This document shows, piece by piece, positions 24,518 through 33,153 of a stretch of 64,000 nt of DNA. The DNA lies in NCBI RefSeq assembly GCF_000340965.1, contig NZ_ANAY01000010.1, positions 124,001 to 188,000 on the forward strand, read 5' to 3'. The notes beneath the pieces are model-generated. The model did not search any database, had not been told where the DNA came from, and saw only the letters and a list, made by a program, of their open reading frames with translations. The stretch comes from Nocardiopsis kunsanensis DSM 44524 (lineage in GTDB: Bacteria; Actinomycetota; Actinomycetes; Streptosporangiales; Streptosporangiaceae). The first letter of the stretch is position 1. The number at the start of each line of letters is the position of its first letter. The position numbers were made by a program, and so were the translations under genes.

Positions 24518-25513
24518 TCAGTCCTGCACGTGGGCCAGGAAGTCCAGCAGGGCTTCGTTGACCTGGTGCGGGCGTTCTTGCTGGGTCCAGTGCCCGCATC
24601 CGGGCAGGGTGTGTTGGGCGTGCAGTTTCGGGGCGATCAGGTGCAGGGATTCCCGCAGTTGGGAGACCCCGTGCAGGGCGGTGACCATGTCCTGGTCGCC
24701 GACCATGTACAGCGCCGGTACGTCGATGGTGGCTCCGGCGAAGGGCGACATCAGGTGCTGGTTGCGTTCGATGTTGCGGTACCAGTTCAGCGGCCCGGTG
24801 AAGGCCCGTGGGCCGTGGTGGGCGTAGTCGGCGGCGAAGGTTTCGATGTCTTCGTTGTCCAGCCACTGCGGCAGGGAGCCGGGCTCGGGCATGGACTCCA
24901 GTACCGGCGCGCCCTCGGGCACCACCCACGGTCGGGGCTGGGTCAGGGCGGGGTTGTCGCCGGAGGCACCCACGAGGAGGCGGCGCACCGTGGCGGCCGG
25001 GTCGGCGGCCAGTTCGGCATCGACCACCCCGGGTTCCTGGAAACGGACCTGGTAGAAATCTTCGCCGTAGAGTCGGCGGGTGAGCGAGGGCGGGGGCATG
25101 AATGCGGGTGGGGACGGGGGGACGCTGAGCCCGGCCACCGCGCGCACCATGTCCGGGCGCATCAGGGCCGCGGCCCAGGCCACGGGGGCGCCCCAGTCGT
25201 GGCCGACGACCAGTGCCTGTTGTTGTCCGAGGGCTTTGATGAGTCCGATGAGGTCGCCGACCAGGTGGGGCAGGGTGTAGTCCTCGATGTTCTGGGGGCT
25301 GTGGCTGGAGCCGTAGCCGCGCTGGTCGGGGGCCACCACCCGGTAGCCGGCCTCGGCCAGGGCGGTGAATTGGTGGCGCCAGGAGTACCAGCTCTCGGGG
25401 AAGCCGTGCAGCAGTACCACCAGAGGGCCGCTGCCCTGTTCGGCCACGTGCAGGGTGGTGGTGCCGGTGTCGATGTGGGTGTGTGTGAGGTGGCTGCTCT
25501 GGCCCGTTGCCAA
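24518..25513 (-). CDS. Epoxide hydrolase-like alpha/beta hydrolase
   Basis: A 331-aa hydrolase of the soluble epoxide hydrolase group. The oxyanion motif LLHGFPESWYSWRHQ is near residues 34-48, RGYGSSHSP near 70, and the nucleophile elbow VGHDWGA (Asp) near 104-110. The cap-domain Tyr lies in WYRNIERN and the His in GCGHWTQQERP near 305-315. An Asp nucleophile indicates epoxide hydrolase or haloalkane dehalogenase rather than esterase. TTG 25513 is used because AAAGGA precedes it and the protein begins sensibly. Monocistronic and divergent from a MarR-like gene. Confidence 0.88.
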   Translation of the reverse strand: MATGQSSHLTHTHIDTGTTTLHVAEQGSGPLVVLLHGFPESWYSWRHQFTALAEAGYRVVAPDQRGYGSSHSPQNIEDYTLPHLVGDLIGLIKALGQQQALVVGHDWGAPVAWAAALMRPDMVRAVAGLSVPPSPPAFMPPPSLTRRLYGEDFYQVRFQEPGVVDAELAADPAATVRRLLVGASGDNPALTQPRPWVVPEGAPVLESMPEPGSLPQWLDNEDIETFAADYAHHGPRAFTGPLNWYRNIERNQHLMSPFAGATIDVPALYMVGDQDMVTALHGVSQLRESLHLIAPKLHAQHTLPGCGHWTQQERPHQVNEALLDFLAHVQD

Positions 25514-25699
25514 CGCTCGTCCTTTCGGGGGCGGTGGTGGCCGGGCCCGGCCGGGCCCGGGGTCTGTGTGTTCGAGCCTAGAGCTGCGGCTGCGGGTGGA
25601 GGGCCCGGGGCCGGCGGGTAGACAGCCACCACACCAGGGGGCGCCCCGGCCTCTCGGGGCGCCGGCAGGCAAGGGTGGCTGACCCGTGGAGGGAAAACG

Positions 25700-26107
25700 A
25701 TGTCCGAGTTGCCGATCGGTTACTGGCTCAAGCACTTGGACCGGCTCATCGAGAGTGATTTCGACCGGATTTTGGCTGCTGAGTCGCTGCACCGGCGCCA
25801 CTGGCAGGTGTTGCATTCGTTGCAGGAGGGTGCGGCCACGGTGGCTGAGTTGGATGCTCGCCTGGCTCCGTTCTTGGACGAGCAGGAGCAGAGTGTGGCT
25901 CCGGTGGTGGAGCAGCTGCGCACGCGCCGGTGGGTGCAGGGCCAGGAGCGGGTGTCGGTGAGCGGGGAGGGGGCCCGGGCCCATCAGGAGCTCTTCGAGC
26001 GGATCCAGGAGTCGCGGCGGCGTCTGAGTGAGGGCATCAGCGAGCGCGACTACCGGGCGGCGGTGCACGTGCTCGAGCAGATGTCGGCCAATTTGGAGAA
26101 CCGTTGA
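25700..26107 (+). CDS. MarR-like winged-helix regulator
   Basis: A 135-aa regulator with MarR topology: N-terminal dimer helix IGYWLKHLDRLIESDFDRIL (residues 6-25), HTH HWQVLHSLQEGAATVAELDARL (34-55), wing QLRTRRWVQGQERVSVSGEG (72-91) and a C-terminal dimer helix. Good Shine-Dalgarno GGAGGG. It is divergent from the epoxide hydrolase gene (186 bp) and may regulate it. Alternative: PadR-like. Confidence 0.75.
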   Translation: MSELPIGYWLKHLDRLIESDFDRILAAESLHRRHWQVLHSLQEGAATVAELDARLAPFLDEQEQSVAPVVEQLRTRRWVQGQERVSVSGEGARAHQELFERIQESRRRLSEGISERDYRAAVHVLEQMSANLENR

Positions 26108-26125
26108 GGCCTGCGGCGGGAGGGA

Positions 26126-26689
26126 TCAGACGACGGGGTCGAGTTCCTTGGTCAGTTCCACAAAGGCCAGGTCCCCTCGTTTGGGCTCGCCGAAGGCCGG
26201 ATCGCCGTAGGGGAAGGGTTCGGTGCGTCCGGTGCCCACGTAGCCGCGGCGTTCGTACCAGGAGATGAGTTCGGTGCGTTGTTTGATGACCTTCATCCGC
26301 ATCAGCCGGGAGCGCCACAGGCGGGCGGCGGTCTGTTCGGCCTCGGCCAGTACGCGTGCGCCCAGGCCGCGCCCCTGGGCGGTGGGGCAGACCGAGAACA
26401 TGCCGAAGTAGGTGCCGTTGATACCGCGTTGGAGTTCGCAGCAGGCCACCAGGGTGCGGTCGGACTCGGCGAGCAGGACGGTGGTGTCGGGGCGTTGGAT
26501 CAGGGCGCGTACGGACGGGGGGTCCACGCGCTGGCCGTCGAGCAGGTCGGCCTCGGTGGTCCAGCCCTGGCGGGAGCTGTCTCCCCGGTAGCAGGAGTTG
26601 ACCAGGTCGGACAGGGCCTGGGCGTCGGCTTCGGTGGCGGCGCGGTAGCTCAGTTCCGGCTGGTTCGGGCTGGTGTCGGTGGTGGTCAC
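26126..26689 (-). CDS. GNAT family N-acetyltransferase
   Basis: A 187-aa acetyltransferase. It starts YRAATEADAQALSDLVNSCYRG, with the acetyl-CoA motif FSVCPTAQGRGLGARVLAEAE at about residues 98-118 and the ending WYERRGYVGTGRTEPFPYG, characteristic of GNAT enzymes related to YitH/aminoglycoside-like acetylases. Substrate unknown. Convergent with the MarR-like gene; starts GTG 26689. Confidence 0.87.
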   Translation of the reverse strand: MTTTDTSPNQPELSYRAATEADAQALSDLVNSCYRGDSSRQGWTTEADLLDGQRVDPPSVRALIQRPDTTVLLAESDRTLVACCELQRGINGTYFGMFSVCPTAQGRGLGARVLAEAEQTAARLWRSRLMRMKVIKQRTELISWYERRGYVGTGRTEPFPYGDPAFGEPKRGDLAFVELTKELDPVV

Positions 26690-26836
26690 AGGGCGTGCCT
26701 CCCTCTCACGTCGTGGGCCACGGTACCGCTCCGGTGGGGCCGGTGCACGTCAGGGCGGTGCCGGGGTGCTCGGCCGGGGGCGGGGCGTCGTGGGTGGTGT
26801 GTTCGGCGGTGCGGGCAGGGGTGCTCCACTCCCCCA

Positions 26837-26867
26837 TTGACCTGAATAAAGGTTGAGGTTCTACGGT
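26837..26867 (+). promoter_or_regulatory. MerR/SoxR-type promoter of ABC exporter gene
   Basis: TTGACC (26837-26842) and TACGGT (26862-26867) are separated by 19 bp, the overlong spacer typical of MerR-family promoters. Between them lies CCTGAATAAAGGTTGAGG, an 18-bp dyad (CCTgAA-N6-TTGAGG) with one mismatch to the SoxR-type box CCTCAA-N6-TTGAGG. The exporter start is 37 bp downstream of the -10. No merR/soxR gene is in the window, so the regulator acts in trans. Confidence 0.78.
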
Positions 26868-26903
26868 TCCTGCCACGACACCGGACGAGCAACGGGATGT
26901 CTT

Positions 26904-28787
26904 ATGAGTATGGAAAGGGCTGCGTGGAGCAGCTTGTACCACGCCACGCACGCCGAGCAGGACCACCGTCCCTTCTCGGCGGCCACGCTCCGGCGCATCG
27001 GTGCCTTCGCCCGGCCCCGGGCCCGGGCCCTGGCCTGGTTCCTGGTCCTGAGCGTGTTCACGGCCGCTCTGGCGGTGGCCTCGCCCTTGTTGGCGGGGCA
27101 GGTCGTGGACCTGATCGTGGCCGGCGGGCCGTTGCGCACGGTGGTGGCCCTTGCGGCCCTGATCGCTGGTGTGGCTGTGGCCGAGGCCGGTCTGGGGCTG
27201 CTGGTGCGCCTGCTCTCGGCCCGTGTGGGCGAGGGGTTGATCGTGGATCTACGCACCAGTGTCTACGACCACGTCCAACGCATGCCGGTGGCGTTTTTCA
27301 CCCGTGCCCGCACCGGCGCTCTGGTCAGCCGCCTCAACAACGACGTCATCGGCGCCCAGCGCGCCTTCAGCGACGTGCTGTCGGGCATCGTGAGCAACGT
27401 GGTCACCTTGTTGTTGGCGCTGGGGGCGATGCTGGTCCTGTCCTGGCAGATCACCCTGGCCGCCCTGGCCCTGTTGCCGTTGTTCGTGCTGCCGGCCCGG
27501 CGCATGGGTGTGCGCCTGGCGCGGATGGAACGCGAACGCGCCGCGCACAACGCCGCCATGGGAACCCGGATGACCGAACGTTTCTCCGCGTCCGGGGCGA
27601 CCTTGATCAAGCTCTCGGGCCGGCCCGGGGCCGAGTCGGCCGAGTTCGCCCGCCGCGCCGACCGGGTGGGCCGGATCGGGGTGCGCACGGCCATGGTCCA
27701 GGAGGTCTTCTTCACCGCTCTGACCCTGGTCTCGGCGCTGGCGTTGGCGCTGGTCTACGGGCTGGGTGGTTTCTACGCGCTCTCGGGTGGTGTGCAGGCG
27801 GGCACGGTGGTGTCCATGGGCATGCTGCTCACGCGCTTGTATGCGCCCCTGACCGAGTTGGCCGGGGCGCGGGTGGAGGTCATGAGCGCTCTGGTCAGTT
27901 TCAGCCGTGTCTTCGAGGTCCTGGACCTGCGGCCCCTGGTCGCGGAGGGTGAACGGGCCCGGGCCCTGCCCGAGGGGCCCTTGTCGTTGGAGTTGGAGGG
28001 GGTGGACTTCACCTACCCCGGGGCCTGGCAGGTGTCGTTGGCCTCGCTGGAGGAGGGGGCGGATCCGGAGGCCGGTGCCTCCTCCCCGGTGTTGGAGCAG
28101 GTCTCCTTCACTGTCGAGCCCGGGCAGATGGTGGCGCTGGTGGGTTCTTCGGGGGCGGGCAAGTCCACGGTCGCCGCGCTGGTCCCGCGTCTGTACGATC
28201 CCGATGCCGGCAGTGTGCGCCTGGGCGGGCAGGACGTACGTGAGCTGACTTTCGCGACGTTGCGGTCGAAGGTGGCCATGGTCACCCAGGACGGTCATCT
28301 GTTGCACGAGAGTATCCGCGCCAACCTGGCCCTTGCCGCGCCCGGGGCCAGTGACGACCAGCTCTGGCGGGCGCTGGAGCAGGCCCGTCTGGGTGAGCTG
28401 GTGGCGGCTCTGCCCCAGGGGTTGGAGACGGTGGTGGGTGAGCGGGGCCACCGTTTCTCCGGTGGTGAGCGCCAGAGGTTGGCCATCGCCCGGTTGTTGT
28501 TGGCCGAGCCGGAGGTGGTGGTTCTGGACGAGGCCACCTCGGCGCTGGACTCCACCTCCGAGGCGGCTGTGCAGCAGGCTCTGCAGGGGGCGCTGTCCGG
28601 GCGTACGTCGTTGGTGATCGCCCACCGCCTGTCCACGATCAGGGCCGCCGATGCCATCTGTGTGGTGGAGCAGGGCCGGATCGTCGAGCGCGGCACCCAC
28701 GCGGAGCTGTTGGCGCGCCAGGGGCGTTATGCCCAGCTGTACCGCACCCAGTTCTCCGAGGGGGAGCAGGTGGGGGCCGGCCTCTGA
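26904..28787 (+). CDS. ABC exporter, TMD-NBD fusion (MsbA/LmrA type)
   Basis: A 627-aa half-transporter that dimerises to export drugs, lipids or peptides. Six TM helices fill residues 40-330 (family marker VQRMPVAFFTRARTGALVSRLNND at about 125). The NBD has Walker A VGSSGAGKST (about 412-421), Q-loop VTQDGHLLH, signature RFSGGERQRLAIARLL (about 516) and Walker B VVVLDEATSALD (about 537), with H-loop VIAHRLSTI. ATG 26904 or 26910. Preceded by a SoxR/MerR-type promoter, so expression probably responds to redox-active compounds. Confidence 0.93.
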   Translation: MSMERAAWSSLYHATHAEQDHRPFSAATLRRIGAFARPRARALAWFLVLSVFTAALAVASPLLAGQVVDLIVAGGPLRTVVALAALIAGVAVAEAGLGLLVRLLSARVGEGLIVDLRTSVYDHVQRMPVAFFTRARTGALVSRLNNDVIGAQRAFSDVLSGIVSNVVTLLLALGAMLVLSWQITLAALALLPLFVLPARRMGVRLARMERERAAHNAAMGTRMTERFSASGATLIKLSGRPGAESAEFARRADRVGRIGVRTAMVQEVFFTALTLVSALALALVYGLGGFYALSGGVQAGTVVSMGMLLTRLYAPLTELAGARVEVMSALVSFSRVFEVLDLRPLVAEGERARALPEGPLSLELEGVDFTYPGAWQVSLASLEEGADPEAGASSPVLEQVSFTVEPGQMVALVGSSGAGKSTVAALVPRLYDPDAGSVRLGGQDVRELTFATLRSKVAMVTQDGHLLHESIRANLALAAPGASDDQLWRALEQARLGELVAALPQGLETVVGERGHRFSGGERQRLAIARLLLAEPEVVVLDEATSALDSTSEAAVQQALQGALSGRTSLVIAHRLSTIRAADAICVVEQGRIVERGTHAELLARQGRYAQLYRTQFSEGEQVGAGL

Positions 28788-28894
28788 CAGGCCGGGACCG
28801 GGGGTGTGCGGGCACCTTCGGGCCCGCCCCTGGCCCGTGGTGTGGGCCGCACCGCGGGTCCGGGCTCCGCTTCGGCGGTGACATCCTGGAAGGT

Positions 28895-29551
28895 ATGCAG
28901 GCCGCGAGCGAACAGATCACGCACCTGGCCGAGGTCTGGGCCCATGGGTGGGCGCTGGCCCGCGATGTCGGGGCCCCCACACGCCTGGAGCAGGCCCACC
29001 GTCTGGAGGTGGGTCTGCCCCAGCACCGTGTGCGCTATGTGGTGGCCTCGGCCCGGGCCCTGGCCCGGCACGTGCCTGCCTGGCGCGGGCCGGGCACGGT
29101 CGTGAAGGTCTTCGGGCCGCGCCCGGAGGCGGTGGCGGCGTTGGGGCCCGGGTGGCGGGTGGGCCGGGGCGAGGTGTTGATGACCGCGCCGTTGGGGCGC
29201 GGGGGCGATCCGGCCCCTGAGCCCTACCGGTTGCAGATCCAGTCGCAAGGGGGTACTCACCGGGCGCTGGCGGTGACCGGGCAGGGCGAGCCGGCCGCTG
29301 AGGCGTGGGCGGCCCTGCACGGCAGGCATGCCGTCTTCGACCGGGTCTGTACCGCTCCGGCGCACCGGCGCCGCGGGCTGGGCCGGGCCCTGATGGGCGC
29401 GTTGGGCCGTATCAGTGCGGGCCAGGGCGCCGAGCGGGGGGTGTTGGTGGCCACCGAGGCCGGGCGTGGCCTGTACGGCTCGCTGGGCTGGCGTGAGCAC
29501 TGCGAGGTCACCCCGGCCCTGTGCCCGGAGGGCGGGCTCACAAGGCCTTGA
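28895..29551 (+). CDS. GNAT family N-acetyltransferase
   Basis: A 218-aa protein. The N-terminal half is helical and unrecognised; the C-terminal half is a GNAT domain with FDRVCTAPAHRRRGLGRALMGALG (acetyl-CoA loop RRRGLG, about 153-165) and GVLVATEAGRGLYGSLGWREH. Possible two-domain acetylase like those acting on small amines. It follows the ABC exporter by 107 bp on the same strand and could be co-transcribed. Convergent overlap of 14 bp with the sugar acetyltransferase gene. Confidence 0.8.
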   Translation: MQAASEQITHLAEVWAHGWALARDVGAPTRLEQAHRLEVGLPQHRVRYVVASARALARHVPAWRGPGTVVKVFGPRPEAVAALGPGWRVGRGEVLMTAPLGRGGDPAPEPYRLQIQSQGGTHRALAVTGQGEPAAEAWAALHGRHAVFDRVCTAPAHRRRGLGRALMGALGRISAGQGAERGVLVATEAGRGLYGSLGWREHCEVTPALCPEGGLTRP

Positions 29552-30089
29552 CCACGCGGGCGGGGTTGCCCACGGCCACCGTGTCGGCCGGCAGGTCCTT
29601 GGCCACCACCGATCCGGCGCCCACGACGGTGTTGTCGCCGATGCTGACGCCGGGGCAGACGATGGCCCCGCCGCCCAGCCAGACGTTGTCGCCGATGGTG
29701 ATGGGCTGGGCCCCTTCCCAGCCTTCCTTGCGCTGGAGGGGGTCCAGGGGGTGGGTGGGGGTGAGCAGCTGCACGCCGGGGCCGATCTGGGTGTGGTCGC
29801 CGATGGTGATGGGTGCCACGTCCAGCATGACGGCGCCGGTGCCCACGAAGGTGTGGGCGCCCAGGCTGATGCGGTAGCCGTAGTCGACCGCCAGGGGCGG
29901 GCGCACGTAGGCGCCTTCGCCCACGCTGCCCAGCAGCTCGCCCAGGGCATTTTGGCGCGAGTCGGTGTTGACGGGGGTGGCGTTGAAGGCCAGGGCCAGG
30001 TTCTCGGCCCGTTCCAGGTCGGCCTGGAGTTCGGGGTCGTCGGCCTTGTAGAGCTGCCCGGCGAGCATGCGTTCCTTCTGGGTGGCCAT
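29538..30089 (-). CDS. Sugar O-acetyltransferase (LacA/Maa/NodL family)
   Basis: A 183-aa left-handed beta-helix acetyltransferase. The N-terminal maltose-acetyltransferase segment KERMLAGQLYKADDPEL is at residues 5-21. Hexapeptide repeats follow (ITIGDHTQIGPGVQLLTPTHP with the catalytic His; ITIGDNVWLGGGAIVCPGVSIGDNTVVGAGSVV), ending VAVGNPARVVK. Transfers acetyl from acetyl-CoA to maltose/galactoside-like sugars. ATG 30089 has GGAGGAG upstream. Confidence 0.93.
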   Translation of the reverse strand: MATQKERMLAGQLYKADDPELQADLERAENLALAFNATPVNTDSRQNALGELLGSVGEGAYVRPPLAVDYGYRISLGAHTFVGTGAVMLDVAPITIGDHTQIGPGVQLLTPTHPLDPLQRKEGWEGAQPITIGDNVWLGGGAIVCPGVSIGDNTVVGAGSVVAKDLPADTVAVGNPARVVKAL

Positions 30090-30260
30090 GGGCTCCTCCT
30101 GGGGTCGGTGGTGCGGGTTCTGACGTTAGCGGCCCGTGTCCGGCCGGCGCAGGTGGTCGGTCCAGATCGCAGGGCCCAGCGCCCGGGGCGGGTGCCGGTC
30201 TTCCCGTAGCGCGGCGGCGCCCTGGTCCACCCGGTGCGCCAGAAGTACCTGATGTTTGTG

Positions 30261-30294
30261 GGCTGGGTGAGGGGCCACACCGATTCACCCAGCC
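30261..30294. terminator. Hairpin downstream of small broken gene
   Basis: Perfect 10-bp stem GGCTGGGTGA (30261-30270) / TCACCCAGCC (30285-30294) located 44 bp after the minus-strand stop at 30338. No T-run. Confidence 0.45.
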
Positions 30295-30337
30295 CTGGCG
30301 GGCGGTCGGGTCCGGCAGGTCCGATCGCCCGTGCGGG

Positions 30338-30461
30338 TCAGCGCTGGTTCACGGCCCGCTCCACGGCGGCGGTGTAGTCGTGGGGAGATCGGGGTGGGAA
30401 AGAGCCCTTGCGCGCGCGCCTGGTCGAGCCGTATGGCTTTGGTGAATTTGATGCCGCTCAT
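30338..30461 (-). pseudogene. Small (about 41-aa) gene with a one-base frameshift
   Basis: Reading from ATG 30461: SGIKFTKAIRLDQARAQGLF then PTPIS; after a CCCC run (about 30388) the sensible continuation HDYTAAVERAVNQR-stop is in the +1 frame. Both halves have good codon use, and together they make a compact 41-residue helix-rich peptide, so one extra C would have broken it (or the run was misread). No family is recognised. Its upstream side faces the candidate RNA at 30545. Confidence 0.45.
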
Positions 30462-30511
30462 GTGTTTGCGGGGGCGCTGGACCGGGCCTGACGAAAAACC
30501 GGTTCCGGGTG

Positions 30512-30645
30512 TTGCGAGGGGAACATCGAGTGTATGATTCACGATGTCGCCTTCCTGGTAGTGCAGGGAGGTGGGAAGTCGGGTCCTGCAGCAGCAGGGC
30601 CCGACCGGACCCCGAAACGGTCTCAACGCCGTTCCGGGGTTTTTG
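30512..30645 (+). ncRNA. Candidate ~100-nt structured small RNA with own promoter and terminator
   Basis: Possible promoter TTGCGA (30512) and TATGAT (30533-30538), spacer 15-16 bp, predict a start near 30545. The transcript would fold into a 12-bp stem (30578-30589 with 30594-30605, AGCA loop, one G-U) followed by an intrinsic terminator (ACCCCGAAACGG 30609-30620 pairing with 30629-30640, then TTTTT). No reading frame of the usual kind fits between promoter and terminator. Not recognised as a known RNA family; a transcription attenuator for a lost gene is the alternative. Confidence 0.5.
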
Positions 30646-30655
30646 TTTACGCAGC

Positions 30656-31480
30656 TCAAGCTAGCGCGCCGAACACCAGTTCGCTGGGTTTTTCGGAAAA
30701 CCCCGAAGACTCAAGCAGAAAATCCACTTCAAATAGAATGGCCGCTGTTGTCCGGGTTATTCTGTTTTCGGTCGCCTCCGCACTCCAGGCGAGGAGCCTC
30801 GGCGTGCCCGCCTCGGCCGGGCTGCCCTCGAAGGCCACCCTCCCGCCGTCCGGACCCGGGTCGATGACGTGGTCGGCGATGGCGATCGTCTCGGATTCGT
30901 GCTCGACCACCAGCACGATGCTGCCCTTGTCGCGCAGTTTCCTGTTGGCATCGAGAGCAGCCCGGAGCCGACGAAGACCTGCCAGCACCAGTTCCCGACC
31001 GCATGTCCCGGAACGGTGATGGCGCCCCCGGCCAACGACAGCTCGCGGTCGAGGAGCTGGTCGATGTCCGTGGTGTTGGTGTGCCCAGGTCCCTCGCATC
31101 GGGGACACATGACCTCGGAGTCGTTGAAGGTGAAGGCGCTGGAGGGCTCCGAGCGGGACGAGCCGGCGCGGCTGAAAAGGAGGCGCAGCATCGCTGCGGA
31201 GCCGGTGGCGGTTCCCACGGTCGAGCAGGAGCTGGATCCCATGCGTTCTTGGTCCACGACAATGGCCGCGCTCAGATGGCGCAAGTCCACGTCGGGACGG
31301 TCGGTCGAGGGCATGAACGACGGCACGGAGTGCGTGCAGGTCTCGTTGACCAGACGCCGGGACCCGGCGGCGATGGTGCCGAAGACCAGGAAGGACTGGC
31401 CCGACCCGGACAGCCCGGTGAAGACGGTCGAGCGCCGCTCGGGGGCGAGGAGGACGACTGCACGTGGCGGTAGAGCCGTT
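30656..31480 (-). pseudogene. Relic of UvrA-like ABC protein, N-terminal half
   Basis: Pieces of the first ABC module of a UvrA2/DrrC-like protein survive in two frames. The first has RSTVFTGLSGSGQSFLVFGT (Walker A with Lys replaced by Gln), DLRHLSAAIVVDQERMGSSS, STVGTATGSAAMLRLLFSRAG and MCPRCEGPG. After a jump near 30975 comes KLRDKGSIVLVVEHESETI then AIADHVIDPGPDGGRVAFEG. The signature-bearing middle is deleted, and no start or second module remains. Local GC is lower at 30640-30790. Clearly non-functional; complementary to the relic at 49671-50634. Confidence 0.82.
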
Positions 31481-31537
31481 GACGTCGCCGTGCCCCTCAG
31501 CTCCGTGACCAGGACCACCTCGACCGCACCGAGGCCT

Positions 31538-32395
31538 TCAGAGCCCGATCTGTTCAGCGAGTCGGTCGGCGACGCTGCGGGGTTCACGGCCCAGGAGTTC
31601 GGCCAGCAAAGGGTCCTGCTGCGCGAAGTACCCCTCGCGGGTCGCGCGGAACATGGTGAGCGTGAAGCGGGCCGCGGGCTCGGGAACACCGTCCGCCACC
31701 TGGTCGGCGACCCACTGTTCGTCGTCCACGACGACGCGTTCGATGGTCCGGTCGCTGAGTGCGGAGGCGATCCCGGCGAAGTCTTCGAGTGTGAGGGCCT
31801 CGTCGGCGATCAGGGTGATGGCGCCGTCGAAAGAGCGGTCGCCGGACAGGACGACCGCCGTGGCCTCGGACAGGTCATCGGGGGCGGTCCACGGGACGGG
31901 ACCGTCCTTCGGGGCGGCGATCACCCCGCTCTCCTGCCAGGGCCCGAGCAGGGGAGCGAAGCTGTGGGCGAAGAAGCCGTAGCGCAGGGAGGTCCATGCG
32001 ACCCCTGAAGCTGCGAGGATCTCCTCGGTGGCGGCGTGAATCGCCGCTGGTGGGTAGGGTCCCCCGTGCGCAGCGCCCTGCTGGCTCGTGTACAGGATCC
32101 GCCGGACACCGGCCGCGACGGCCGCGTCGATCGCGTTGCGGTGCAGGCCCACCATGTCGGCCGCCGGGTCGTTCCCGGACACCAGGAGCACCTGGTCGGC
32201 GCCCTCGAAGGACGCGCGCAGGGCAGCCGGGTCCTCGTAGGAGCCCTGCCGCACGCGCACGCCCCGGTCCGCGAAGTGCCGGGCCTTGGCGACATCGCGC
32301 ACGCTGACGCCGACCCGGTCGGCCGGAAGGCGTGCGAGGAGGTGTTCGACGGTGGCCCCGTTGAGCGCGCCGGTGGCTCCGGTGACGACGATCAT
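31538..32395 (-). CDS. NmrA/SDR-a family NAD(P)H-binding protein
   Basis: A 285-aa Rossmann-fold oxidoreductase or redox sensor (QOR2/NmrA-like). The cofactor loop VTGATGALNGATVEHLL (residues 4-20) carries an Ala-Leu-Asn variation of GATGxLG. SVRDVAKARHFADRGVRVRQGSYED and ILYTSQQGAAHG are typical of the group, as is the C-terminal LTLEDFAGIASAL. Divergent from a TetR gene with an inverted repeat between them, so probably regulated by it. Confidence 0.85.
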   Translation of the reverse strand: MIVVTGATGALNGATVEHLLARLPADRVGVSVRDVAKARHFADRGVRVRQGSYEDPAALRASFEGADQVLLVSGNDPAADMVGLHRNAIDAAVAAGVRRILYTSQQGAAHGGPYPPAAIHAATEEILAASGVAWTSLRYGFFAHSFAPLLGPWQESGVIAAPKDGPVPWTAPDDLSEATAVVLSGDRSFDGAITLIADEALTLEDFAGIASALSDRTIERVVVDDEQWVADQVADGVPEPAARFTLTMFRATREGYFAQQDPLLAELLGREPRSVADRLAEQIGL

Positions 32396-32457
32396 GTGCG
32401 TGTTCCTTCCCTGCGTGCCGACCGGCGTTCGACCTGGTGGCACACCGGAGCTTAAGT

Positions 32458-32472
32458 TGACCAATAGGGTCA
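32458..32472. promoter_or_regulatory. Short inverted repeat, candidate TetR operator
   Basis: TGACC-AATAG-GGTCA lies in the 158-bp gap between the divergent NmrA-like and TetR genes; a related half-site CTGACCATAC occurs at about 32505. AT-rich compared with its surroundings. Confidence 0.5.
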
Positions 32473-32553
32473 TTTTCGTGTCCGCCGTCGACTGTAGATA
32501 AACTGACCATACGAGCCAATTCAAGGTTGCGGCAGCGAGAGGCAGTAAGGACC

Positions 32554-33153
32554 ATGGCTGGTACGACCCCCGCGAAGCCCAGGCTGCGCGCCGATGCCCG
32601 GCGCAACACCGAGCAGATCCGCCGCGCCGCGATCGAAGCCTTCCAGGGGCGGGGTTTGGCCGTGCCGCTGGAAGAGGTGGCCAAGGCCGCAGGGGTGAGC
32701 AAGGCCACGATCTTCAACCGGTTCGGGGGCCGGGTCGGCCTCATCGAGGCCGTCATCGAAGAAGCCGTCGCGAACGAGCTCTACGCCGTCATCGACCGCA
32801 CGCGTGCCCTGCAGGGTGCCGGAGAACGGATCTCCTACTACCTCACCGCGATCCGCGACCTCCAGTACCGGCAGCCCGCCGCCAACGACATCCTGTTGCA
32901 GGAGTACCCCCACTCCCGACAGCTCATGGACATCTGTCGGGCCGCGGGCGCGATCAACGACGAACTCGTCGCCGCGGGCCACATCTCCTCGGCCCTGCGA
33001 CCCGAGTTCACGGTGGAGGACCTGCACGCGCTCATCGTGGACAACGCACTCGCCCTCAAGCACGGCGGCCACCCGCCACGGGAGGCCTACGACCGCCGCA
33101 CCGCCTTCCTCCTCCACGGCATCCGTGGGCACCAGGCGTCTCCCCCTGAATGA
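32554..33153 (+). CDS. TetR family transcriptional regulator
   Basis: A 199-aa repressor. The HTH IRRAAIEAFQGRGLAVPLEEVAKAAGVSKATIFNRFGGRVGLIEAVI (written here as its helices at residues 21-66) is classical TetR, and the ligand domain follows. ATG 32554 follows AAGGA. Divergent from the NmrA-like gene, a common regulator/oxidoreductase arrangement. Confidence 0.88.
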   Translation: MAGTTPAKPRLRADARRNTEQIRRAAIEAFQGRGLAVPLEEVAKAAGVSKATIFNRFGGRVGLIEAVIEEAVANELYAVIDRTRALQGAGERISYYLTAIRDLQYRQPAANDILLQEYPHSRQLMDICRAAGAINDELVAAGHISSALRPEFTVEDLHALIVDNALALKHGGHPPREAYDRRTAFLLHGIRGHQASPPE

